Of a DNA stretch of 64,000 bases, positions 1 through 7,644 are shown one piece after another. A model generated the notes under the pieces. That model did no database searches. It saw only the letters and a list, made by a program, of their open reading frames with translations, and was not told the origin of the DNA. A program made the position numbers and the translations under genes. Where the stretch lies: positions 372,001-436,000 of the forward strand of contig NZ_CAMDRE010000002.1 in assembly GCF_945906775.1 (NCBI RefSeq), read 5' to 3'. The DNA is from Citrobacter sp. Marseille-Q6884 (lineage in GTDB: Bacteria > Pseudomonadota > Gammaproteobacteria > Enterobacterales > Enterobacteriaceae). Each line of letters starts with the position of its first letter. The stretch's first letter is position 1.

Positions 1-1
1 A

Positions 2-409
2 CCTTGCTCTTCAGAAAGAAATACTGACAGCAATATTGATAAGTTTAAAGGAAGTATTCCTAACGCAAAATTTATCGAGAAAATGACATCAGCCACTATA
101 ACAAATGGTGAACGATTAGCTTTGTACTCTTCTTATCCTATTAATTATATCATGCTACCTCAGGTGCAGAGTAATCAAATAGAAATTGAACTATTCACCG
201 CACAGCCAGCTAAAAATATTTATCAATCTCAGTTGGCCATTATGAAGTCACATCCATCACTTCAGAAAATAGAAATAGTCAATCAGGGGAATAGTAGCTC
301 CATATTGCGAATTGTCACATTGCCCTGCATAAAGGGAAATAACATAATACGTTCTTCTGTCAAAGGTAAATTTAAAGAAAAATTGGTTGTTGATATTTTA
401 TACAAATGA
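2..409 (+). CDS. Partial unidentified protein (start lies left of window)
   Basis: The reading frame is open from base 2 and ends at 409, so this is the C-terminal 135 residues of a longer protein. The first in-frame ATG (83) is probably internal, because codons from 2 to 82 read without a stop. The visible part is polar, has no clear membrane segment and contains several predicted beta-strand stretches. It ends with a lysine-rich tail. I do not recognise a family. It lies just upstream of, and on the same strand as, Roadblock and Tad genes. A role in that accessory locus is therefore plausible, but this is only an inference from position. Base composition is A+T-rich like the rest of the block. 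Confidence 0.6.
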   Translation, partial: PCSSERNTDSNIDKFKGSIPNAKFIEKMTSATITNGERLALYSSYPINYIMLPQVQSNQIEIELFTAQPAKNIYQSQLAIMKSHPSLQKIEIVNQGNSSSILRIVTLPCIKGNNIIRSSVKGKFKEKLVVDILYK

Positions 410-521
410 TGGCCAATAAGAACATTATTTAGCATATTATCAGTCCGCAAGAATTCTGCAACAACATACCTTACCACTTGTCCATAGCTATCTTATGGAT
501 AAGTAGCGTATTGGAGTAGAT

Positions 522-881
522 ATGGAAAATGAAGTAGATAAACTATTAAAGGAATTGTCGGATATTGATGGGGTACGTAAAGTTGCAGTGATTAATAACG
601 TTGAGAAAAAAATTGCTCGTGGAATTAATATGGATGAAAGCTCTACTGTTCTGGTTAGAACATTAAGTGATGTCGTAAGATCCAATATGAAATATTCTCG
701 GTTAACAGCAAGGAAAAATGAAATTGAAGATGTTTTAATAACCTATTTCGATGAAATTCATTTATTGAAACCTCTCTCAAGAACTGCGAAATATTTTATT
801 TATATTAGTATATCCAGAGGGGCAAATATAGCTTTGACGCGTATTAAATTAAATGAAAGGTTAACTATGTATCTGAAATAG
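522..881 (+). CDS. Roadblock/LC7-type small protein (copy 1)
   Basis: This 119-residue protein has the alpha-beta layout of the Roadblock/LC7 fold: an N-terminal helix with a LLKEL..IDGV pattern, two strands, a long central helix (about 40-60), then IEDVLITYFDEIHLLKP and a final helix containing ANIALTRIKL. It aligns along its length with the protein at 7059-7418 (compare IDDILITLGKQYHIICP and ANLALARHHV). Roadblock proteins dimerise and act as partners or GAPs of small Ras-like GTPases such as MglA. Its GTPase partner may be the one at 6488-7021. A GGAG ribosome site precedes the ATG. The family call rests on fold pattern and the internal match. Confidence 0.7.
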   Translation: MENEVDKLLKELSDIDGVRKVAVINNVEKKIARGINMDESSTVLVRTLSDVVRSNMKYSRLTARKNEIEDVLITYFDEIHLLKPLSRTAKYFIYISISRGANIALTRIKLNERLTMYLK

Positions 882-966
882 GTAACTGGTTTTATACAAC
901 CTGATGGGGTGATTATCTGCGCAGTCAGATCAATCAATGTCAATGAATTTGTTTTGGTGAATTGCT

Positions 967-1509
967 ATGGATTTACATAAATTGCCATTCGATATAAATA
1001 ATGGACAAGCTGCAGAGAGCGAACAAGTAGTGGTGGATTTGTCTGCAGGCAACCAGGAAGAAAACAAAGTTTCTACTGTGGCAGCAGATTCTGATGACAC
1101 TGTTAGTCATATTCCAGAAGAGTTAATTAGTGCACTGAAGTTAGAACTTGAATCTTTTTCGAAAGAAAATGCGATACTAAAAAATATTCTTATTTCAACT
1201 GCTGATGGGTTTGAAGTCGCTTCCTTATTGACTTCTGGTTATGAGTTACATGTGCGAAAAGTATCTGCTTTAACGAGTTCTTTGCTGGGCATTAGTTCAG
1301 CAATGCTAAAAGAGGTTGGAGAGGGGGAGCAAAATGCTGTTTTCATGGAGAGCGACGACAGCATGATCCTTTTTAATCGAATTCCAGTTGAGCAAAAAAT
1401 GCTTTGCTTGATGGCTGTAACAAGTAAAGATGAGTCTATAGGTCAAATTTTTTGGCGTGTTCGAAAACTTTCGGACAATGTGATCGAAATTTGTAATAAA
1501 TATATTTAA
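967..1509 (+). CDS. Roadblock/LC7-type protein with N-terminal extension (copy 2)
   Basis: This is a 180-residue protein. Residues 1 to about 60 are an acidic, low-complexity, probably disordered extension. Residues about 65-175 look like a Roadblock/LC7 domain: a helix, a strand with STADGFEVAS, a central helix with LTSSLLGISSAMLKEVGEG, strands with AVFMESDDSMILFNRI and MLCLMAVTS, then a closing helix. That pattern, with a small-residue-rich central helix, is typical of bacterial Roadblock proteins and differs from copies 1 and 3. It lies in the same direction as its neighbours, 85 bp after copy 1 and 17 bp before the next gene. The likely role is a GTPase partner or scaffold. The ribosome site is weak. 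Confidence 0.7.
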   Translation: MDLHKLPFDINNGQAAESEQVVVDLSAGNQEENKVSTVAADSDDTVSHIPEELISALKLELESFSKENAILKNILISTADGFEVASLLTSGYELHVRKVSALTSSLLGISSAMLKEVGEGEQNAVFMESDDSMILFNRIPVEQKMLCLMAVTSKDESIGQIFWRVRKLSDNVIEICNKYI

Positions 1510-1526
1510 TATTACCAGGGTGTATC

Positions 1527-2024
1527 ATGAACGATTCTTTTTTGTTTGACTGCGTTGTTACCTTATGTTCATCTGACCATATCAGTGGTTTTATATCCCC
1601 AAACCCAGTAATCGACAGTCGAGATAAGATCACTGCGCAACGCTTATCTTTTTTATATAAATTAGTTAAGCAAGTAAAAGATAATATCGAGCAACAAAAT
1701 AATCTTGGGAGCCAAGCGAAAAATAAATATTGCTTTGAGCGAGCGATACAACTCACCAGTTCTGATATTTCATCTGGGGTAATTGCTGTTGAACCTATAC
1801 TATATGATCGCGATGAAAAAATTTCTGAAGTTATTGCCTTTTATTTTAATATGATTGCTAAATCATTAATTGGACTATCAATTGAATTATCAACTGAAAA
1901 AGAGTGCGAAGTTATAATTGAAAAATCGCCTGAAATTAAAGATACCTTAATTGAATATAAAACGGTTGTAATTCCTGTTTATAAAAAAATGAAAAAGAGC
2001 AAGATAAAAAAAGGTAAGCGATAA
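1527..2024 (+). CDS. Unknown 165-residue protein of the Roadblock gene group
   Basis: I do not recognise this protein. It is 165 residues long with no signal peptide or clear membrane helix. It contains alternating helix and strand segments and a strongly basic C-terminus (several KK pairs and a KKGKR end). It starts 17 bp after the second Roadblock gene with a CAGGG ribosome site and is followed at once by a terminator-like hairpin. It is therefore probably the last gene of the Roadblock transcription unit. The basic tail could bind nucleic acid or acidic lipid, but that is speculation. Codon use is A+T-rich like its neighbours. Confidence 0.65.
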   Translation: MNDSFLFDCVVTLCSSDHISGFISPNPVIDSRDKITAQRLSFLYKLVKQVKDNIEQQNNLGSQAKNKYCFERAIQLTSSDISSGVIAVEPILYDRDEKISEVIAFYFNMIAKSLIGLSIELSTEKECEVIIEKSPEIKDTLIEYKTVVIPVYKKMKKSKIKKGKR

Positions 2025-2035
2025 AATATTGCCAT

Positions 2036-2075
2036 ATTGCCCACTATATTTAAAATGTAGAGGGCAATGTTTTTT
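2036..2075 (+). terminator. Probable intrinsic terminator after the Roadblock gene group
   Basis: A 7-bp perfect inverted repeat (ATTGCCC at 2036-2042, GGGCAAT at 2062-2068), extended by a partly matched segment, is followed by a short T run at 2070-2075. It separates the first gene group from the Tad genes. Confidence 0.6.
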
Positions 2076-2096
2076 AATTAAATAAAAATAATTATT

Positions 2097-2519
2097 ATGA
2101 TTCAAATATTAACTTTCTTTATATTCTCTCTTCTTGCAGTTTCTTGTGTAACAGATGTTCTTTACAGGACTATTAAAAACAATTTTGTTTCACTCATATT
2201 TATTAGTTCTTGCGGATTAGCTTTCTGTTTTTCAAATATTAATGTTTTAGTTCCTCTCTTATTTTTGCTCATAGGCTTTATTTTAACTGTGGTAGGAATT
2301 ATTGGCGCAGGGGATATAAAGCTTATCGTTGCCCTGTTGATAGGAATGCCACAAGATCATATTTCCATGTTTTTCTTTGCTATGGGGTGTTTGGGCTCAC
2401 CATTAGCTATTTTAATTACAATGCTAAGCAATTTTTTTCTTAAGAAGAAAGACAGAACTATACCTTTTGGGATCGCTATTACATTTGGTTATATTGCAGC
2501 AATGTGGGGAGTTATTTAA
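2097..2519 (+). CDS. tadV: TadV/CpaA-like prepilin peptidase (type IV leader peptidase family)
   Basis: This 140-residue, highly hydrophobic protein has about four to five membrane helices. It shows both aspartates of the aspartic prepilin peptidase family. D20 lies in a TDVLYRTIKN segment and D73 lies in the GxGD motif (GAGDIKL, 70-76). The C-terminal IPFGIAITFG is also typical of TadV/CpaA. It lacks the N-methylase domain of PilD, as usual for Tad enzymes. It should cleave the leader of Flp pilin and of TadE/TadF-type pseudopilins at the inner face of the membrane. It is the first of five closely spaced Tad-type genes. The ribosome site is weak. Confidence 0.88.
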   Translation: MIQILTFFIFSLLAVSCVTDVLYRTIKNNFVSLIFISSCGLAFCFSNINVLVPLLFLLIGFILTVVGIIGAGDIKLIVALLIGMPQDHISMFFFAMGCLGSPLAILITMLSNFFLKKKDRTIPFGIAITFGYIAAMWGVI

Positions 2520-2520
2520 C

Positions 2521-3018
2521 ATGCGGAAGTTGAAGCGGCTATTTAGCAAAGAAGATGGTGCTGCGACGGTAGAGTTTGCTTTTGTGGAGATACCATTTAT
2601 TATCTCTCTTTTATTTATTATGGAACTATGTCGAATAATTTATATTATGTCTTCAGTGGATCTCATCCTTTCTGAGGCCAGCACTGAAACGGCAATATCA
2701 ACTAAGGCATCTGATAAAGATAGTCATTTTGAACAAATGGTTAATGATATGGCAAAAGGTTGGGCATTGTTATTAGTCGGTGATAATGTAAAGATAACAA
2801 CTAAAATAGAATACTGCATGTCAATTGATCACCTTAAAGATGGTAAGTGCTTTCCTGTTTCTCAAAGTTATGATGCCTCTGCCACAGGAGAATTAGCTAT
2901 TTATAGCGTTACAGTCCCATATAGGCCTTTATTTTTTATGTTTCCTGGTGCTTTTGTAAAAAATAATATGATGCGGAAAATAGTGTTAGTGCAGGAACAT
3001 AAATTGGATAGACAGTAA
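2521..3018 (+). CDS. tadE: TadE-like pseudopilin
   Basis: This is a 165-residue protein when started at the ATG at 2521, directly after the tadV stop. An upstream in-frame ATG at 2467 lies inside tadV and is less likely. The N-terminus is basic and leads into KEDG/AATVEFAFV and a hydrophobic helix (about 14-40), the TadE arrangement. The glutamate is at +5 after the glycine, which fits cleavage by TadV. The remainder is a periplasmic domain with two cysteines. TadE proteins are minor pseudopilins needed for Flp pilus assembly. Tight coupling to tadV supports co-expression. Confidence 0.83.
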   Translation: MRKLKRLFSKEDGAATVEFAFVEIPFIISLLFIMELCRIIYIMSSVDLILSEASTETAISTKASDKDSHFEQMVNDMAKGWALLLVGDNVKITTKIEYCMSIDHLKDGKCFPVSQSYDASATGELAIYSVTVPYRPLFFMFPGAFVKNNMMRKIVLVQEHKLDRQ

Positions 3019-3034
3019 GATAATTAAGGTAAAA

Positions 3035-3640
3035 ATGGCTATGTTAATTAAGAATTTCAGATCTGAAAAAGGCTCTGCCGCCGTGGAGTTTGCATTTTAT
3101 ATTTTTATTTTCACGCTTATTTGTGGGGTTTTAATGGATATGACTTTCTCTTTAATAAAAAAAAGTGAACTGGAAAGAGTCAATAATTCATTAATGTCTG
3201 TTTTACGAGAAAGAAACGCATTTTATGATGGTAGATCTATACCAAGTGCTCTGGATTTTAATCAAATTAAAGAGGTAGCTAACACGCTTTTGGGGACAAC
3301 TGATAAATCCTATCAATTGGAGCTACGTATAGCATTGCCAGCAAGTGGGTCAGTTCCTGATCCAGGTGTTCGCCCTTCGTTTGCCGAAGCTATATTTAAT
3401 ACTCAAAAGATAAATGGCTGTGAAATAGATATGAATGTATCCAATATAACACAATTAGGAAGTCTTTCCGTTTTTGGGCAGCCCCCAGCTAGTGCTGATC
3501 CTAATGGAATGTGGTATCCCGTTTACGAACTTACGATATGCATGCCTGGTGCTGTAAGCTATTTTAATCAGTTTATGGGTATTTTTAATAAAAAACTAGC
3601 TAGCTTGTATATAAAAAATGTTGCGATTCCCCGCCTTTGA
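3035..3640 (+). CDS. tadF: TadF-like pseudopilin
   Basis: This 201-residue protein has a basic N-terminus, then EKG/SAAVEFAFYIF and a single hydrophobic helix (about 14-40). It again has a glutamate at +5 after the glycine, a putative prepilin peptidase site. The rest is periplasmic with two cysteines (in the segments INGCEID and LTICMPG). It is longer than the TadE-like neighbour, and together they resemble the TadE/TadF pair. It begins 16 bp after tadE with a ribosome site (AAGGT). TadF is a second minor pseudopilin of the Tad apparatus. Assignment of TadF over a second TadE rests on order and length. Confidence 0.78.
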   Translation: MAMLIKNFRSEKGSAAVEFAFYIFIFTLICGVLMDMTFSLIKKSELERVNNSLMSVLRERNAFYDGRSIPSALDFNQIKEVANTLLGTTDKSYQLELRIALPASGSVPDPGVRPSFAEAIFNTQKINGCEIDMNVSNITQLGSLSVFGQPPASADPNGMWYPVYELTICMPGAVSYFNQFMGIFNKKLASLYIKNVAIPRL

Positions 3641-3669
3641 TATTTTAAAAGAGGCTCAGGTGTATATAT

Positions 3670-5562
3670 ATGAATTTTATTAAATTGAACTCTGCGAAGT
3701 TTATCAAAGAAAACCGTGGTGCTGTAACAGTAGCTACCGCAATTGTATTTCCTGTGCTGATTGGTTTTTATTCTGTTGCAATTGATGGCGCAAGATTTAA
3801 TTCTGAGCGTTCTCGTCTAAATGATGCTATTAATCAAAGTGTTTATGCATTGGCGGTACAAAATAATCCTAATGCCAGCGATGCAGCCGTTCAGAGCGAA
3901 AATAAACAGCTTGTTGCTGATTATCTTTCATATTATCTGCCACATATTCAGCCGGACCAAAATAACATAGACGTTATCGCAACGCCTTATGTCGATCAGG
4001 CTACCGGTGTGACAGGCGTCGATTATCAGGTAACAGCTCAAGAGATATCGCATCCAATTTTTGATATGAAAAGAAATGATGCAGATAGTACTGCTTTTAA
4101 TAGCAATGTGACTATTAGTAGTAATAATTTTTCCGGTAAAGCCCGTCGTACAACCATCCCGGAGACAATTCCAACCGATTATGCTTTTGTCGTCGATTTT
4201 TCAGGTTCTATGCAAAAACCATCAGACGATCCAAGTATAACTCGTGAACAAGTTATGAAACAAGTCGTATTGACGCTTGGTAAACAGGTTTTTGACTTAC
4301 AAAATGGAAGTACAATGGGATTAGTGCCTTTTTCTACTGGTGTTCCTGTTGTATTAGATAAAACGAACTATGCTAGTAATTCGAGTAAAGAGATAGGATG
4401 TGGTTATATTGGTGCTTTGAAAAGTGACTACGCGAAGCTAGATATGGAATTTTGGTACAATAAGCTTAGTTCCAATCTTTTTAAAGCTGACCTTTTTAAT
4501 TCAAGAGGTATTCTTAAGAGAAAGGTTCTTCCGCAAGAAACTATTGATAGTTATGTCGAAAAAACAAATAATGAATTGAGGCTATGGTATATTAACACTA
4601 TTGCTAAATCGTATGGCTATACAGGTAATAAAGCAAAAAACTGGTTGGTAAAAGATAAAGGATATTGTAAGATCGTCGATTCAAAAGGGAATGTCATTAG
4701 TGGTTCTGCATTGGATAATATAGTATGGAAAGATGTCGATAATGCTAATATTCATTGTGATGCGGACCTAAAGTCGGATATCAATAATCCAACCAATGCT
4801 GATTTGTTTGAAAGTCAATTATCGGCCTTTCTCGAATTTAGTCAATTCGATATGATCTATGGTAATATTCTTAACGAACAAACTATGGATATTAGTGCAA
4901 CTCTCTCGGGTGACTATCTTTTTGACGATAAAAATATAAAATCTTTTGTCGCATTCCAAAGTAGGCCACAAAATACGCCATTTACAAGTTCATGTTATTA
5001 CGCATATACGGAAACTTATCAATTGGTTCCTGAAGATCCCATGGAGGTATTTGTTGCCCATACTGACCACTTTTATGAGGATGTAAAAAAAATACAGAAA
5101 CCATCATACTACCCAATTGAGTTGACCGATGACATTAGTTTGTTATCTGATTTCAATCAGATGCTTCCTGGTGGAAATACAGACACATTGTCAGGTTTAT
5201 TGCGATCCGTCCCATTAATCGCAAAAGGAAAAAATGAAAGAAAAATAATATTTGTAATAACAGATGGTAGAGACTCATATCCATCGTTTCGTCAAAAATT
5301 AATGACAGAGAATAACCTTTGCAATGTCATTACTGATGGTTTAAAAAAATATCCAAGCGGTACGGTGACGGATGATGCGCAAATTTATTATATATCGTTG
5401 ACTGATGATCTAGAGGGGCGTGATTTAGCTCAGGAGTGGCAAAATATGTGTGTTGGGCAAGGTCGTAGTTATACTGCAACCAGTCTTAATGCTTTATTGG
5501 CGCTTATCGGAAATATTATGTTTAAAAACAGAATCGATTATGTCAATGCTAACGAAAAGTAG
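3670..5562 (+). CDS. tadG: TadG-like protein with von Willebrand factor A domain
   Basis: This is a 630-residue protein. Residues 16-40 form the TadE/G-like N-terminal segment (NRGAVTVATAIVFPVL) with one membrane helix. It has alanine instead of glutamate at +5, so it is probably an anchor that is not cleaved. A periplasmic VWA domain follows. The metal-site motif DFSGS is at 176-180, a GGNTDT segment near 499-504 fits the MIDAS threonine, and IITDG-like FVITDG is near 528-533. About 300 residues lie between the first two motifs, far more than in a minimal VWA domain. They include several cysteines that could form disulfides. TadG is thought to anchor the pilus or contact the outer envelope. 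Confidence 0.82.
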   Translation: MNFIKLNSAKFIKENRGAVTVATAIVFPVLIGFYSVAIDGARFNSERSRLNDAINQSVYALAVQNNPNASDAAVQSENKQLVADYLSYYLPHIQPDQNNIDVIATPYVDQATGVTGVDYQVTAQEISHPIFDMKRNDADSTAFNSNVTISSNNFSGKARRTTIPETIPTDYAFVVDFSGSMQKPSDDPSITREQVMKQVVLTLGKQVFDLQNGSTMGLVPFSTGVPVVLDKTNYASNSSKEIGCGYIGALKSDYAKLDMEFWYNKLSSNLFKADLFNSRGILKRKVLPQETIDSYVEKTNNELRLWYINTIAKSYGYTGNKAKNWLVKDKGYCKIVDSKGNVISGSALDNIVWKDVDNANIHCDADLKSDINNPTNADLFESQLSAFLEFSQFDMIYGNILNEQTMDISATLSGDYLFDDKNIKSFVAFQSRPQNTPFTSSCYYAYTETYQLVPEDPMEVFVAHTDHFYEDVKKIQKPSYYPIELTDDISLLSDFNQMLPGGNTDTLSGLLRSVPLIAKGKNERKIIFVITDGRDSYPSFRQKLMTENNLCNVITDGLKKYPSGTVTDDAQIYYISLTDDLEGRDLAQEWQNMCVGQGRSYTATSLNALLALIGNIMFKNRIDYVNANEK

Positions 5563-5577
5563 CAGAAGGTATGACTG

Positions 5578-6231
5578 ATGCTCGATTTTCCTGCTCTTGC
5601 TTTACAATGTGGGCCTGAAGTTGCTACTGAAGTGATTCAACGTATCGTCACCGTTGAATCATCCTTTAACCCCTTTGCAATTGGTGTCGTAGGAGGCAGG
5701 CTTCAGCGTCAGCCTAAAACTAAAGAAGAAGCTGTTGTAACTGCACAATATTTAGCAAGTAATGGTTGGAATTTTTCGATGGGGCTTGGACAAATCAATC
5801 GTTATAACTTGTCTAAGTTCGGGCTTGATTATGAATCTGTCTTTGAACCTTGTCATAACCTACGAGCTGCGGCGTCAATTTATCAGGACTGCTTTGACCG
5901 TGCGGCTAAAACGTCTGACTTTGCCAGTGCGAGAATGAAGGCGTACTCTTGCTACTACAGTGGTAATTTTAACCGTGGTTTTATCGCTGATGTAGGAGGG
6001 GGGAGCAGCTATGTTGAAAGAATCGCAAATGTAAACATCGATAAGACTGCAGAGGGAGTATCTCCAATTTTGGTGATCCCTTCAGGTACGAGGAAAAGTG
6101 GCCTCTCTTCGCAAAGCAAACCTGCATCGAGTCGTAAATCTCAGTACTCGGATGTTGATGCTCACCGCTTAAGGAGGTTAGATGGAAAAGCCTCTACTTC
6201 AGGGGGAATTAAGCAACTACGCGGAGAGTAG
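5578..6231 (+). CDS. Lytic transglycosylase of the VirB1/SLT type
   Basis: This 217-residue protein carries a goose-lysozyme-like SLT fold. The catalytic glutamate is E27 in VESSFNPFAIG, followed by GLGQIN (69-74) and the helical C-HNLRAA segment. Such enzymes cut peptidoglycan so that secretion or pilus machines can cross the wall. Residues from about 155 on are a low-complexity tail rich in Ser, Lys and Arg. No N-terminal signal peptide is visible with the ATG at 5578, and the ATG at 5571 is out of frame, so export must use another route or a missed start. It lies 15 bp after tadG, so it is probably the last gene of the Tad unit. Confidence 0.8.
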   Translation: MLDFPALALQCGPEVATEVIQRIVTVESSFNPFAIGVVGGRLQRQPKTKEEAVVTAQYLASNGWNFSMGLGQINRYNLSKFGLDYESVFEPCHNLRAAASIYQDCFDRAAKTSDFASARMKAYSCYYSGNFNRGFIADVGGGSSYVERIANVNIDKTAEGVSPILVIPSGTRKSGLSSQSKPASSRKSQYSDVDAHRLRRLDGKASTSGGIKQLRGE

Positions 6232-6302
6232 ATGTTATTTTATGTTAGCGATAAAATACATTCATTCATATTGTTTATATATATTTCAAATGACGTCTTA
6301 AC

Positions 6303-6308
6303 TATAAT
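6303..6308 (+). promoter_or_regulatory. Candidate -10 box ahead of the GTPase/Roadblock pair
   Basis: The 256-bp A+T-rich gap after the transglycosylase gene contains a perfect TATAAT at 6303-6308. The -35 region is poor (no TTGACA-like hexamer at 16-18 bp). In such A+T-rich DNA a chance match is possible. Confidence 0.3.
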
Positions 6309-6487
6309 AATATTTATTTTTGGGATGTATTGCTTGGTATTATTTAATCTGTTAATTCATGATAAATAAATATCATTTTTTATCTTTTTAACTAGTCATT
6401 CTATTTTTTTTGTGGTTATAATTACTCCCTGAGACAGGATGGATGATAAGCGTAAGGTGCTCCTTTTTTACAACTGGTGCTCTATAT

Positions 6488-7021
6488 ATGGATGAATTCA
6501 AAATATTATTCGCAGGGCCTACTGGGGCGGGTAAAACTACAGCAATAAATACTGTAAGTGATGTGTCTGTTGTAAGTACAGAAGTACCTCGTTCCTCGTT
6601 GGACACAGAATCTGAAAAAAGCCAGTTGATACCCAAAAATACCGTGACTATCGGTATCGATTATGGCGAGTTTAGCTTTGATGATAATACACGAGTCAGG
6701 CTATATGGTGTTCCCGGCCAGCTACGTTTTGAGTTTCTATGGGAACTGATTCATAAAGGCGCGAGCGGAACGATTATATTATTCGACATTACCAGTAATG
6801 CCTTCTCTGATGAAATAGATTTCTTTATCAATCGTTTTCATGAAGTACTTCTTACTGATAAATGTATTATCGGTATCAGCAAGTATTCAGATGAGTATTC
6901 ACCCAGGGTTACTGAATTACTGGACTTGATGGGTAAGTATAAAGTTGATGTTCCTGTTATCGCTGTAGATATCAGGAATAAGGAGGATGTACTGAAGTTG
7001 TTGACCATGCTTGTTAAGTGA
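6488..7021 (+). CDS. MglA-like small GTPase
   Basis: This is a 178-residue protein when started at the ATG at 6488, which puts the first strand (FKILFAG) directly before the P-loop as in related GTPases. An in-frame ATG at 6443 would add 15 residues. The P-loop is GPTGAGKTT (10-18) and a switch I region carries TVTIGIDYG (52-60). The G3-like motif is GVPGQLRF (74-81), with glycine replacing the usual Asp, as seen in several MglA-like proteins. The expected NKxD is replaced by SKYSD (131-135), so guanine specificity is not certain. It is paired with a Roadblock gene 37 bp downstream, matching the mglA/mglB logic. It probably acts as a nucleotide-dependent switch for the Tad apparatus (inference). 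Confidence 0.8.
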   Translation: MDEFKILFAGPTGAGKTTAINTVSDVSVVSTEVPRSSLDTESEKSQLIPKNTVTIGIDYGEFSFDDNTRVRLYGVPGQLRFEFLWELIHKGASGTIILFDITSNAFSDEIDFFINRFHEVLLTDKCIIGISKYSDEYSPRVTELLDLMGKYKVDVPVIAVDIRNKEDVLKLLTMLVK

Positions 7022-7058
7022 AATTAGGAATTGAACATTATTTTTTAAGGGATTTATC

Positions 7059-7418
7059 ATGAGTAATATTACTGAGTCATTGAATTCACTGATGGAAGTT
7101 TCTGGTGCTATCGTTGCATCTGTGGTTGATTCGAATAGTGGTATGATGTTAGGGCAAGCTGGTTCAGGTATTAATTTGGAGCTGGCATCTGCTGGCAACA
7201 CTGAAGTGGTACGTGCGAAACTCAGAACAATGGAAACATTGAAGCTGAATGATAAAATTGATGATATTCTGATTACATTAGGCAAGCAGTATCATATTAT
7301 TTGTCCTATCGACAAAAACCCAGGGCTGTTTATCTATTATGTATTGGATAAATCCAAAGCAAATCTTGCTCTGGCACGTCACCATGTTCAGGAAGTTGAA
7401 TCTCAGTTAGTTGTATAA
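7059..7418 (+). CDS. Roadblock/LC7 protein, MglB-like (copy 3)
   Basis: This 119-residue protein has a Roadblock/LC7 fold pattern: an N-terminal helix (ESLNSLMEVSGA), strand pair VASVVDSNSGMMLGQAG, a long central helix (about 45-63), strands IDDILITLGKQYHIICP and LFIYYVLD, and a final helix with ANLALARHHV. It is close in sequence and identical in length to the protein at 522-881. It follows the MglA-like GTPase by 37 bp with a good AAGGGA ribosome site, so the two are probably co-translated. In MglA/MglB systems the Roadblock dimer is the GAP of the GTPase. Two terminator hairpins follow, which close this unit. Confidence 0.85.
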   Translation: MSNITESLNSLMEVSGAIVASVVDSNSGMMLGQAGSGINLELASAGNTEVVRAKLRTMETLKLNDKIDDILITLGKQYHIICPIDKNPGLFIYYVLDKSKANLALARHHVQEVESQLVV

Positions 7419-7428
7419 TCTATAGCTT

Positions 7429-7459
7429 AACCTGCAAGTATTATAACTTGCAGGTTTTT
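7429..7459 (+). terminator. Strong intrinsic terminator after the GTPase/Roadblock pair
   Basis: Perfect 11-bp arms AACCTGCAAGT (7429-7439) and ACTTGCAGGTT (7446-7456) with a 6-nt loop run directly into a T stretch. Confidence 0.88.
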
Positions 7460-7469
7460 AAAGATTTTA

Positions 7470-7498
7470 AGTCAGTGGTGTTTATCACTGGCTTTTTA
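7470..7498 (+). terminator. Second, tandem intrinsic terminator
   Basis: Arms AGTCAGTG (7470-7477) and CACTGGCT (7486-7493) pair with one G-T wobble and are followed by a T-rich tract. Together with the hairpin just upstream this insulates the next gene. Confidence 0.7.
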
Positions 7499-7644
7499 TT
7501 TTTTACACCCCCTTAAATTCAGAATTCTCATCCCTCACTCTGCAGTTTACCACTTATGTAACATTATATATGTGTTCATTTTTTATATTCTTATAGTTGA
7601 GTTGAATTCGTAGCTGTATTTTTCATCCAAAAGGATCTGGTTCC

